A DNA stretch of 64,000 nucleotides from Theobroma cacao (lineage: Eukaryota > Streptophyta > Magnoliopsida > Malvales > Malvaceae): NCBI RefSeq assembly GCF_000208745.1, contig NC_030855.1, positions 8,350,029 through 8,414,028 of the forward strand. The letters are read 5' to 3'. Shown here in pieces: positions 1 through 11,110 of this stretch (the first letter of the stretch is position 1; the number at the start of each line of letters is the position of its first letter). The position numbers and the translations under genes were made by a program. A model generated the notes under the pieces. The model was given only the letters and a program-made list of their open reading frames with translations. It ran no database searches and was not told the DNA's origin.

Positions 1-948
1 ATAATTAATTAATAATAACAAAAAATATAGATAATTGCATTAGCATAGCATATATATATTGCATCATACATATCATTGCATATAAATATTTCTGTTTTCG
101 AGTTTAAGCCCCGATGATGGGATCTTCCGGAGATCTTGCGAAAGCGGGTATTTTTCGAAAAGTTTTCTAGGTGAAAAGACGTCCTTGGGTCTCACCAGTA
201 TGATGGGAGGGCTCGAGAACCATCTTTAATAAAAGGATTTTGCCCGAATTAGGTTCATTATGCACAAAATATTATTTTAAAAAGAAAACGTACGATGACC
301 CCAATGACGGGAATTATTCGTCGAATTTGCGAAGGCGAGTTTCTCGGATAATTCCCTAGGTGAGAGAATATCCCAAGTCCCACCAATATGATGGGCGAAT
401 TCAGGAAAATATCCTCGATAAAAGGTTATTCGTCCGACATTTTTATCTCACGCCATGCATTTCATCTTGCCACCCATTTGCATTCCATTTTATGTGAAAT
501 AGGAGATAAAATAAAAGAATAATAATTAAAGAAATATAATGAAATTAAAAATTAAAGCCCAATAGGATAATCTAAAAATGGTACTGTTCATGGAACGGGC
601 GTCCTGGGGGTGCTAATCCTTCCCCGAGCGTAACCGTACTCCCGAACCTAGATCTAGAAAATCATAGACCAGTTTAAGATTCTTTTCGGTGGGCTTAAAA
701 TTAATTTAAGTTCTCATCAATTAGAATCGAGTCAATAGGTAGCCAATCGCACTTAGTAAAAAAGATTGGTGGCGACTCTTAGTTTAATTTTTTAGTGAGT
801 TTTCACATTCGCGTCTGGCAGTCGGGTTCCCGGACCTGCACGTTATGACAAATCGCACCTAGTAAAAACGATTGGTGGCGACTCTTAGTTTTTAAAGTTT
901 TCACACCACGTCTGGCGATCGGGTTCCCGGACCCGCACGTCACGACAC
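1..948 (+). repeat. Tat/Ogre-like LTR fragment with internal duplications
   Basis: Two diverged copies of a roughly 190-bp unit start at 109 and 299. Each carries a CCCC-A/G-ATGA-C/T-GG start, an AGGTGA(A/G)A block and an ATGATGGG block. The stretch around 600-655 (GGGCGTCCTGGGGGTGC, then TAATCCTTCCCC, then ACTCCCGAACC) and the TGGTGGCGACTC motif at about 767 and 873 resemble the LTR end and primer-site region of Tat/Ogre Ty3/gypsy elements as I remember them. The last part is a direct repeat of 106 bp (745-850 and 851-948), so the TGGCGACTC region is present twice. No coding sequence is attached, so this is a fragment, and its outer end lies before the window. Family assignment is by recognition only. 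Confidence 0.5.
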
Positions 949-1143
949 AAATGTATTAAGTTAACACTTTCTTGTTTCAAATATCTTTAAAAAAATATTG
1001 ATTTAAAAAAATCTAAAAAATATCATAACAATGAAATAATTTAATTTAATTAGAGGTAATAGGAGGTTGAAAAATTATCTATTAAATTTAAAGAATTCTT
1101 ACATATTCATTTTGGATCATGGTTTTTTCTTTTAACCTTTTGG
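949..1143. other. AT-rich spacer
   Basis: Poly-A/T-rich sequence between the LTR fragment and the inverted-repeat element. No ORF, repeat or RNA gene was recognised. Confidence 0.5.
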
Positions 1144-2106
1144 ATTTATATTTGATATATTGACAGTGTATAGTTTCTACACTGTCAACTCATCAAATAT
1201 TGTCAACTTATTAATGAAGTAAAATTAAAAATCTATAAAAACTTAAACTTAAATACTAAAATGTTTTTAATAATTAATTTAAAAAAAATAAAAAAAATCT
1301 TTTTTCCTCTCCCTCTAACTCCCTCACAACTTCTGTGATTGTTTTCCTTTTTTTATACCTCCCTAACTCCATTATCTTATTCTCTCCTCCTTCTTCTTCT
1401 ATTAAAATTAGATTTGATAAAATTTTAAGAGATTTTAAGATAATTTTTACTTGTTGACTTTAATGATATATTTTTTAAGTAATTTTTACCTTTAATTTAG
1501 GGTATATAATGTAATAGTCAATTTTTTTAAATAAATAAATTAAGGTTTTATTTTTAGTTTAGTTTAAGGTTACAATATTATCAGAATGGACGGTCAAATC
1601 GGGCAGCTACCCACCCCATTCGGTTCCAATGCTAACAACAAAAGAATTACTTCCCTGTTGAGCTACAAGACATTTCGATTCAGCAGCACTTTTCTTTCTC
1701 TTTCTCTCAAAAAAAAAAAAAACCTCCTTACCAAATGCTTCATTCTTTCTCTCTCTCAGGGTCTCAGCAACACTCTCCCTTTTAGAGATTCAGCAAGGTT
1801 TTAGTTTGGATGCCTACTGAAATAATAAAAAAAAAAAAGGTGAAAGAGGTTTTAGGGAAAATTAAAAATATTTTGTTTTTTAATTTTAATGGAAGAAGGA
1901 GGGAGAGAGTGATTTAAAAAAAGAAAAACAATAAAAAGAAGGATGTGAGGGAGTTGGAGAGAGAAAGAAAGAAATTTTTCATTTTTTATTTAATTAATTA
2001 TTATAAATTTTTTAATATTTAAATTCAAAGTTTTTAAAAATTTTTTTTTTTACCACATTAATAGAGTGACAGCATTTAATGAGATAACAACGCATCAAAT
2101 ATAAAT
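1144..2106. mobile_element. 963-bp inverted-repeat (MITE or MULE-like) element
   Basis: The ends are a perfect 13-bp inverted repeat: ATTTATATTTGAT at 1144-1156 and ATCAAATATAAAT at 2094-2106. Beyond them the arms stay imperfectly complementary for about 250-300 bp. The left arm's CTCCCTCTAACTCCCTCAC (about 1309-1327) faces GTGAGGGAGTTGGAGAG in the right arm (about 1946-1962), and an ATTAATTTAA-type stretch is shared. A strong hairpin sits just inside the left end: TGACAGTGTA, 7-nt loop, TACACTGTCA (1161-1187). Long terminal inverted repeats with a subterminal hairpin suit a non-autonomous DNA transposon. I could not find a clean target-site duplication, so superfamily and exact ends are open. 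The core (about 1560-1850) is less AT-rich and could be captured host sequence. Confidence 0.5.
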
Positions 2107-5094
2107 ACTAACATTTTACATTAAAAAACAGCTAAAGCATAATCCACACGTAAATGGGCGGTGGTAATGCATAAGTTTCCTCAAAAATAACAAACAAAGT
2201 TACGCAGTAGTGTCTCTCCTATTTTAAAATTCTGAACCTTATTTTACAGGTTTTTAGCTACTAAAACCAATAAGACATTGGCAATAGCAGAGCTGGGAGG
2301 CCCTTTTACACTACTAAAATGAAAGGCATTAAAGATCCAAAAATCGGAATGCTTAGCATTTCGTTGGTGTATATATCAAAACACTGACGGATTTTTAGCA
2401 GAAGATTTCCTTGAACTTTCCGTTGATATTGATATATTTTGTCGATAATTAAACAAATTCTTCGATGATAGACTTAGTCTATAAACATACAGTCGGTTGG
2501 TGAATCCGTGGGCTAAACTCGTGAGTTTATTGTCACCTTCCAGAGTGAAAACAGGATGAGCAATTAAGTCCTTTTTATATTGCCAAGAAAGAAGTGTTCA
2601 ACATAAAAATGATGAGCTAAAAACAGGAATAACTCTTTTTTTTTTCCAAACCCATAGAATCTAATCCAAAGCAACTTTCAACGAACCACTCAAGCAAGTT
2701 CCTCATTTCATAATTATGCCATGTAGCTTTGTAAAGGACAACAAAACAAGAAGGTCAAGCTAGTTTGTTGTCATTATCATTGAGCCCCCCATCCAAAAAA
2801 ATTATACACTTTTTCTTTTGATTATTTGATCAGTCATGGCACGACATATCATTAATTAATTTTATTGCAAAAAAAAATTGCTTTGTTTTAAAAATAAGGA
2901 AAAAAAATGGTGTTCAATTATAATGTTGTTGATAATGTGATGATCAATGATGAAAAGGACAATTACGGAGACTATGGATATTGATGAAGTTTTAGACTTC
3001 ACATTCACATTAATCAAATCTTGGTTGCTTTTTCCATCATGGGTTGCCCACCAAATTTCAACACTCCCTTTAATAATGAATGTAATTAAAAGATGTAGAC
3101 CATCATCTTCTTCTTCTTTTTTTTTTCCTTCTTCCCTTTGCTTTTATATAGGTGGGGGTGGCAATTTCTCATTTTTCCCAATTCTTGACTTTTTTGGGTT
3201 TATGCCATCTTTGACAAGTAAATTATGGTACAATTTAAAATGAAAGAGGAAGATACATGTTTGACTCTTATGATCAATTGCTAACTAGTAAACTTACTAC
3301 TCATATTCGTCTCAATCCCGATTATAAGATAATTGTACCCTATATTATTAAGTCAGATGCCCAGTTAAATATTACTCATTTCCATCCTTTGTAACCGGTG
3401 GTGAATTTATTTTGTAGGGAAACCCTTCATTACACTCAATTACTCGATCCATTATATTTAAAGTTATTACTCTTGTCAAATTTAGCATTGGACCTCTATC
3501 TCCACCAATAAGTTCATGAGACATTCTAATTGAGAAAAAGTTTTGATATATATTATGTTTTTTTTTATCTGATATGTATATAAAAGTTATTTTATAGTTT
3601 ATAAATTAATATGAGTTATGGTTATTCATATGAGCGAAATAAATCTCATATGAAGAAATTAATTATTTTAAGCTTATACATATGGTTTTTTATTATTACA
3701 AGTTTCGTATGTTACCTGAGGATTGAAAAACAAACTCATTGATGAATTGAAAAGGTGCAAATAAAAAGGAAAAAAAAAAAGAGTAAAATGCCTTTAAAGG
3801 ATGGATGTGGCATATGAATTTTGGGTTTCCATTGACCATCATAAGGCCGTGGAAATGCAATGCAAGTGTGAGACAAAAGGTCAGCAAGTGTGCATATGAA
3901 CTGGCTGGATCCAGCACATGGACCCAATATTTATGTAGCCCCTTCTATGGTCAATCTTCTCACGTCTACGCTTTTGACCTGTTGCCAATGTTTGGTGATC
4001 TAATCTCTAAGGCACATGGACTTTTTGGTTTAAGCTAAGATGATCACCCCAACTTCTATTTCTACTTCACCCACTTTAAATTCAAATATGAAAGTTGCAA
4101 ATGATTTTTTTTTTTTTGTGAAATTACATATATCAGTATAATCACAATCATACTTAAATAAACTCTAATATATATATATATACACAATAATCAAGTGAAA
4201 ATAAATAAATCAACAAATTAATATAAAATTGAATAAAATTCACACTGAACGGATTTGAACTGAAATCATTTTATACTTGAATTTCTCCCTCCCTCCCAAA
4301 TTTTATAGCTACACTATTGTGTTGTAATTTTTTTATATGACTTGAGAAAAGAAGAAAAACTAACATTTTACCATGTTAGAGTTATAAAAAGAATTATACT
4401 TTGTAAATTATAGTGAAAAATTAAAAAAAAAAAAGTTTTAGTGTTTTACTTACAGAACTACTCATTCAGATTAATGAGCTATATAAAACTTTTCAATTCG
4501 TATGAAAACGTATTGCGTTTGACTACACAAAGGGAGGTAGCCCTCTCTCATCTCATAAATATCGTCCCCTGTTTTTTAGAAGTAGACATCTAAAATGAAA
4601 TCCTATGGTAGACAACATTCAGTACATCTTAAAAATGGTAACTTATTAAATACATTTACAAGTATAACTTTATTTATGGCAAGAAATTTCTTTAAATACA
4701 ATAGTAATAAATTTTACAAGTCATTAATAACATATTGAAATTGGAAATTTATTAATAAGAAAATAACTATTCTACTATAAACAAAAGCCTAAGTATAATA
4801 TTTTTTCAGGGATTATTATTAAAAATCCATCATTAACAAAAAGACTTGGGGGGTTTGCATGTTAGCTGAACTGGCCTAACGTAGCTACCTTGTCTCCCGT
4901 GTGCCCCCCTCTTTCACCCTTTTTCATCAAGTTTTTATGTTTGTTTGAAAGAAGCACCGTTGGATTAAACCAATTGCGTTGGTCCTTCAATTGGCTCTTC
5001 AAAAACACTGTAATTATAAATGTGATTATTAAGATTTATAAAAGAGTTTAAATCAATTATTATTAAAAATTTGAGTTTAAATTTTTAAGAGTTG
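2107..5094. other. AT-rich intergenic DNA, nothing firm
   Basis: Low-complexity and AT-rich sequence with a TA microsatellite near 4170-4182 and short open frames without codon character (for example 2947-3243). No protein family, RNA gene or transposon was recognised. A diverged extra copy of part of the following TRIM LTR lies at about 5007-5090. Confidence 0.4.
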
Positions 5095-5490
5095 TGTGGT
5101 TTAGGCTCAAAAAATTATTGGATGTGAATGTGTTTGTTAATATCTATATATGGTTTTAAGTCAATCCTTATTAACAATTTGAATTTAATTTTTTAAAAAT
5201 CACGTAATTAAAGTTTGAAAAATTGCTATGCTAATTGTACTTGGAATTGAATCGTTATAATTGGTATCGAAGCATGTATAAGGGCTTATATATCACCTTG
5301 GTGAGATCTTGATCATATGGAGTGAATCTTGATGAAAACATTAATAATTTGAATAGGTGGAGATTGTGATACCTTATCTCTTGTGGGATGTAAATGTAAT
5401 TATCAAGATTTATAAAGCTGTAACTCAATCACTATTAGTTTAGACTTGAAAAAATGTTGAACTAGTGATGCTTGAACTCGAATCGTTACA
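5095..5490 (+). mobile_element. TRIM-like miniature LTR retroelement
   Basis: A tRNA-Met-type primer site, TGGTATCGAAGC, sits at 5262-5273, directly after a segment ending AATCGTTATA (5259). A second segment starting TGTGATACC at 5365 runs 126 bp to AATCGTTACA (5490) and resembles the first: both contain GGATGT-A/G-AATGT, a run like AAGATTTATAAA, and AATCGTTA-C/T-A. A purine run AGGTGGAGA (about 5355-5363) precedes the second copy, as a polypurine tract should. LTR, primer site, about 100 bp of non-coding interior, polypurine tract and LTR in under 0.5 kb match a TRIM. The left LTR start (about 5095) is approximate, and a further degenerate LTR-like copy lies just upstream. Confidence 0.5.
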
Positions 5491-7110
5491 TGTTATAAGC
5501 CTACTACATTGGATCCAAATTGTTATCCCCTTATCCTTTTTTTTTTTGTTCTCTTTTTTGTCCTCGATAATATAATGATGTGGCAAAATTACCCCTCAAT
5601 ATGGAATTTATTTACCTTCATTTTTTCCTTGCTATTTATTTAGTTTTTAATTTTTAGCCTTAATTAAATATTATTTAATAAATAACAAGTAATAAAAAAT
5701 ATATACATAAGTTCTTTCTAATTATGTAAGAACTGAAATTAAGTAAATAATTATATAAATTTGTAAATAAAGTACATAATGAAATAAATAAACAAATAAA
5801 ATTGACATGTTTAATGATTATTATTTTATTGCTTCTAAAATATAAAATAGTTTTTACTAAATATTATATTAAAGAATTATGTTATGTGTTAATTCTTTTA
5901 CTGGATAAAATTTTGAGATTTATAAAAATGAAAAATATACATATAAATATTTATTTATACACTTCCAACTTAATATTTTTAATAATCATATTCTCTTTCC
6001 ACCTCATTGTCACCGCTGGTTTTTGCCACGCACACCGAACCACTGTCAATTTGATTATTTTCAATCTTACTATTACCAAACTCACCGTTATATGTTGAAA
6101 AAAAAATTCAATTATCCGAATATATGTATATATATATATTTATTTATGCAAGTGTTAAGCGTTAACAATGTGCCAAAACTTATAAAGATGGGGATAGGAA
6201 TGTGAAGTTGAGTACCCAGCCAAGCCACCACATGAGACTTTGACTAATTTATTTCTCATTTCAAGATGTAATTTCTTTCCCCAGAAGTTAGTGAAGGTAA
6301 AGTGAACATCATCTTTTCTACACCATCAGAAATATATTTTCCTTCCTGAAAAATAGTTGAAAAAATATATTTTCATACAACTTATAAACTAATAATAAAA
6401 GAAGTGACAGGCAGGTAAGATATGTTAGGTTCAGATTCTTCCAAATTCTCTATATGATCCTGAATTCCAGATTCCCTCTAAAACATAACAAAAAATCTCT
6501 CAATATCTACTTCAAAATTAATCTTTGCCAGAGTCAATTAAGGACTCCAAATTAAAGTAGTAAGTCTTTTTCTTTTTCTTTTATTTAGAGTTAATTTGCC
6601 CTTTCAAATACCTAGACTTAGGGGGAGAGCTAAATTATGAAGATTATGAACTCATGATAATCATGAAAATTGCAATTGAATACTCCCTACAAAATAATTC
6701 TCATGTGTCTTGATTAACACAATTAATGAAATTCATACAATTACCAATTTAACACTTTAATCCTTTGTTTAGAAGATTTGATGGTTAGGGCCAGGTCAAT
6801 AATGTTACAAAAATTATTGATCTTAATCACAATTTAGATCCACTTATTAAATCTTAATTATTCTAGGTAGTAAAAGAGTCAACAAAATATTAAACAATAG
6901 TATCATAGTATTGCATGATTAACTTTATAGGATCCACTTTTTTACAATTAGATAAATATTTAAATCTGTAATTAACCAAAATCCCTCTTTTCTCATCCAA
7001 GGTAAACAGTTGACAGGCAAAATCTATATATATATATATATGTAAAGCTTGGAAATATTGACTGAGTTGCCTTATTATGACTTTTTCCTAACCAAATCTT
7101 CAAGATTTCA
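5491..7110. other. Intergenic DNA upstream of the MASS-like gene
   Basis: AT-rich sequence with no recognised gene. Short open frames at 5802-6205 are AT-driven. A TA microsatellite lies at about 7023-7040. Distal regulatory elements of the downstream gene may be here, but none can be identified by eye. Confidence 0.4.
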
Positions 7111-7160
7111 CTATCCCTTCTCTCCCTCTATCTCTCCGTATATTTTTATATAGATATATA
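7111..7160 (+). promoter_or_regulatory. Likely core promoter: pyrimidine patch and TATA box
   Basis: A CT-rich stretch (7111-7138) is followed by TATATAG at 7147-7153 and TATATA at 7155-7160, about 95 bp before the ATG at 7249. Pyrimidine patches and TATA boxes are common in plant core promoters. The transcription start is not visible, and the relative order of patch and TATA makes the exact arrangement uncertain. Confidence 0.45.
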
Positions 7161-7248
7161 AGAGGCTATTTACAACAAGTTGAAATTTATTAAGTACTCC
7201 ATTAAAGACAGAAAAAGAAAAGATCCAGCGAGAGAGCTGCCATCTACC

Positions 7249-7653
7249 ATGGCTGGTTTGCAAAGATCTGCAGTGTCTTTTAGGAGGCAGGGGTCTTCTG
7301 GGCTTGTTTGGGATGACAGGTTTTTGTCAGGGGAGTTAAATCAAGTGAAACAGGAACAAGAAGAAGGAGAAACAAAGCAGCAGCTACAGCAGGAAGAACA
7401 AGGGCAGCTGCGAGACAATAACCAAGAAAAAGTTGATGTTATTAAGGATGTTAAGCCAACAAGAAACATTGGTCCAATCAACACCATTGAAAGAAGCCGA
7501 TCCAATGGTGAAAGACGAGGTTACCGTACTGGTAAGGTGTCCCCTGCTATAGAGCCGCCTTCTCCGAAGGTTTCTGCTTGTGGGTTTTGCAGTGCTTTTG
7601 GGAAACAAGCCAAGAATCATAGGAAAAAGCCTGGTAAGCGTAGATCAAGATAG
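7249..7653 (+). CDS. MASS-type MAPK substrate protein (At1g80180/At1g15400 family)
   Basis: The single exon encodes 134 aa and is intact from ATG to TAG. It is the first ATG in frame; the frame stays open upstream to 7180 but there only from a TTG codon. The N-terminus MAGLQRSAVSFRRQGSSGL, followed by the VWDDRFLSGE block (residues 20-29), is the signature of the small plant family annotated as MAPK kinase substrate protein At1g80180, called MASS in Arabidopsis, where members are phosphorylated by MAP kinases and influence stomatal development. A Gln/Glu-rich middle (about residues 32-57) leads to the conserved C-terminal block with two Ser-Pro sites, S98-P99 and S105-P106, which are candidate MAPK sites. 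The CGFC-SAFGK motif (from 111) and a basic tail (RKKPGKRRSR) follow. There is no signal peptide or membrane segment. Family membership is confident; role in this plant is inferred. Confidence 0.87.
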   Translation: MAGLQRSAVSFRRQGSSGLVWDDRFLSGELNQVKQEQEEGETKQQLQQEEQGQLRDNNQEKVDVIKDVKPTRNIGPINTIERSRSNGERRGYRTGKVSPAIEPPSPKVSACGFCSAFGKQAKNHRKKPGKRRSR

Positions 7654-9680
7654 GTTTTTTCTTTTTCATTTCTTGTATTTTCCGGTGACCGGAGGAGGGA
7701 ATTCCGGTGAACTTGATGGGTAGTATTGGTATATTTTTAGGGGGGGTTCAAGTTTAAGTCGAAGTCCATCTCAATGAAATGTGAGATGTGGGAGTTTTAG
7801 TATTGGTAAACAGATTATGGATGCGTTCTTTTGGTGGTTAAGGTTTTGATTTTGTTAATGTTTCTTGCCTTTGTTTCATTCAGAATTTTGTGGTTTGGGT
7901 GGATGTAATTAAATTAATCTGTAAATGTTTTTACTTTGGTTCTGCTGAGACAATTTTCACATGTACAAAAGGCAAAAAAATCTTGATTTAGACGCTTTTC
8001 TCTTTCTTTCCTCATAGTAAGGCATCTCTGGCATCTTGGTCTGATTTGATCTGCTTTCCTTTTGATTCCTTCGAAGATTCTTTTCCAATGGGAATATTTA
8101 TTGTACTAGAAACAGGTTTCAATTTCTGGGGTGTTGGGATCTCTGTCTAAGTCTGTGAGAAAAAGGGTTGGGTTTGCAAGAGAATCTCTCCCCTGTTTTG
8201 TTCTCTGTTCCTTTGGCAGAAAATTGCAGGAATTCTAGGGATCATCAAACAGTTGGGGTGGACCCTTTCACCAGGCTGCTTCCAGTTTGTTTGTTGATGC
8301 TTTTGCATACATTGAGTTTAGGTGTACAAAGGCCTACTTCTTTCAACAGAACCAAATTATAAGCATCTCAGAGATGTCCTTAAAGCCCCTGTGTTTAGGA
8401 CTTAGGGAAGGGGACTATGCTTAGTTTTCTTTTTCTTTCTTCCGTAGATGAACAAAATAGGAATTCATTTTTCCTTTTTCGTACAAAGGAGTCGGTAGAA
8501 CCCAACATAACTACCTAGCAAGTTCTGGCATAAAAACTCCAACCTCTAATCTTATCATTAATTAAAGAAAAGTAATTCACATGGAGTTCAATAAACTCAT
8601 AATCTCTAGTGTTCTTTGGTGGAAATTATTAGTTTATGTTATTTAAGACAATGTAGTCAAGCATTTACGACAAATGGATAAAGAGGCACTATGAATTTTT
8701 TTTTTAATCTAGAATTATCTAGAATTAAGAAATATAAGTTTATTTGATTTGGAAAAGACAATTTATGTGCTCAACCCTTGGATGAGCAATGGGTTAATGG
8801 AACTTGGACTCAAACAGATATGCCACTTTATATACAAACTGTAAAGTTGAAACCAAATTCATGCCCTTTTTAACTTAAGTTTTGCATCCTTTTTAATTCT
8901 TTCTATGTTTGTATTAATTAACTAGAAAAACATTTAAAATTTACTTTGCATGATCACTTTTCCCACCTTTCCTAGGGCCTGAAATTTGACAACTAATATA
9001 TTAAGAACAAATTACAAGCTCTGTTTTAAGAGGCAAAACTATGGAGGTTAATCTCTAGTTAATGAGTGGATATCCGCTTTTTTTTTTCTTGTTGACATGA
9101 TGTCCCTAATAATTGAATTGATAAAACAAAAGAAGCAAGGAGATAAGGGTTGGTGATATTTGCCTAAGACTCCATTGTCCCCTCTCTTCTCACGTGTGCT
9201 AGAATTAGGCTACCTTCTTCTCCAAATTGAAGGAAAATGACAATGAGGCCGAATCCTACTCTATCCCGAATATAAACAAGTGAAAAATATTCTCAGCCAT
9301 ACATCCCCCAAGAAATGCTAAGTGCTAAATGTCATTTGAGTTTTGTCAGTGTATTAAAAACATTTTAATCACAACCTTAATGTCTCGATCTATTTGTAAT
9401 AAGGATAACTTTATGTCATGTCAAGTGTTTTAAAGAAAAATAGGTAAGGTGTTTTCAAAAATCTTATATCGGATAAATAGAAGAATTCTTAAGTAATTTA
9501 TAAACGATAATATTGCAATGATCTTATAATATTTATACAGTTAAAATATGGAAAAAATTGAAATTAAGGGTTGAAATTGAATATATAAAAAATGGGTTAG
9601 CAACCAAACATGCTAAAGAGCGAATTTAGATGCAAAAAAACCTAAGCATGTAGGTACCAATGATTTAGGGAGTAGGTTTG
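7654..9680. other. 3' region of the MASS-like gene and intergenic DNA
   Basis: The first few hundred bases after the stop are T/G-rich and probably 3' UTR; no unambiguous polyadenylation signal can be assigned. A 64-codon frame at 8168-8362 starts with TTG and matches nothing I know. A G-box core CACGTG lies at 9191-9196 with no gene nearby in this window. Nothing else was recognised. Confidence 0.4.
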
Positions 9681-10237
9681 CATGCTTCTCCGTCATTTTC
9701 CTGATTTCTATTTCCTTTCATTCTTCGGGGGGGTCGGGAGATGGGCTCTTAAAGATGTATACGAGCTTACCTTTATAGTTTGGTCAACTACTGGGGCCTG
9801 GAAGTCGACGGTCTATACCGGGTTAGGGGTCCCTTTCAATCTTAATCTTCATCAACTCAATAGCTGGCCTTGGCCCATCTATCTTCAACATGTATATAAA
9901 TATTTGGTAGGAAGGCCTCGATGTAATCACGCGGTGATGAGGAGGTGTGATGCATGTTGAATGATAGATAACCGACCAAAATCGTGGCCCCCCAATTGCA
10001 CAGGTGAACTGAAAACACCTTTACGAATTTGATCATCAAGGTGGAACGTAATGGGAAGCTTCAAATCTTCAAATACATCTTTGCTTGTGTCTTTTGTTCC
10101 CTGGCACTTAAAATTGTTACTTTTGTTATAATCTTTATATTTTCGTATATCTTTCAAGTTCATGAACGGACTCATCCATGAAATTCAAGATGGGATAGCT
10201 AAATTCACATAGTATAATCAATAACCTTATAATATTT
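9681..10237. other. Locally GC-richer patch of unknown origin
   Basis: Between about 9720 and 10050 the base composition is clearly richer in G and C than the flanks, starting with a GGGGGGG run near 9727. Overlapping open frames occur on both strands (9682-9960 plus, 9857-10175 minus), but neither resembles a known family. It could be a relic gene exon, an organelle-derived insert or an old transposon fragment. Confidence 0.3.
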
Positions 10238-11110
10238 GATAAGAAAGATGAATTCACATTTTTTGTGATGTGATTAATTAAATTATATTGTAATATATAT
10301 TTTGAAATAAATTCACGTAATGTAAAATTATAATGTAATCATATTTTTGTTATTTTTTATTTAAAAAATATAAAAAATCACTTTTAAATATAACCTACTC
10401 TTCTTAATTTATATTTTCAATAATTATCAAACACATAGAAGAAGTCTCGTACAGTAGATCAATATAATAATTTTTTTGATGAATTTATATATTAGTAATA
10501 AATTTAGTTAAGAATAACATTTACAATTCATATAAGAAAATAGACAAACCAATCAATAAAATTGAAAATTTCAATTTTATCACTTAAAAAAATTAGAAAT
10601 AATTTTAAAGTTTTGAAAAAAAATCTATAAATTTTGAAAAACATAAAAATAAATTTTTATTTTAAGAAATTCTAAAAAATTAATTTTTTTTCATTGTTAA
10701 AAAATTCTAGAATGATAAAAAATAGAAATAATTTTTATTTTTAAGAAATTATAAAAGATTAGAAAATCCATAAAATAAAATATATAATTAACATTTTTGA
10801 AAAAAATAGAAGATTTTCTTTTTATGCTTATAATTTTTTTAATTTACAAAAACGATTTTCTCTCTGTGATTTTTAATAAATTTTTAAAAATAAAAATATT
10901 TCTTTTATACTTTTAGATTTTTTTTTCAAATAATCTCTTTTGGTTTTTCTAAATTTTTTATTTTTTCAAAAAAAGAATTATTTCCATTTTTAATTTTTAA
11001 GAAATTTTCAAAATAATAAACATAAAAATATATTTTAAAAATTTTAAAATTATTAACAAATAAAATATTATTTTTTTATTAATATTAAAAGTGGATTTAC
11101 CCTATCTGAT
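10238..11110. repeat. Extremely AT-rich block with weak inverted ends
   Basis: About 870 bp of nearly pure A/T. The left edge (GATAAGAAAGATGAATTCAC at 10238) and the complement of the right edge (ATCAGATAGGGTAAATCCAC ending at 11110) are similar, and the interior has A-rich and T-rich halves that could fold back. This would suit a degenerate MITE, but base composition alone produces such pairing, so confidence is low. Confidence 0.3.

Noticed and set aside
2947..3243. 98-codon plus-strand frame
   Set aside because: Poly-Ser/Phe from a TTC/TTT run, no family resemblance, no promoter or splice context.
7180..7248. N-terminal extension of the MASS-like protein by 23 residues
   Set aside because: It begins with TTG, lies in AT-rich leader sequence close to the TATA box, and the family starts at MAGLQ; ATG 7249 is the first ATG in frame.
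7384..7620. 78-codon minus-strand frame
   Set aside because: Shadow of the MASS-like gene.
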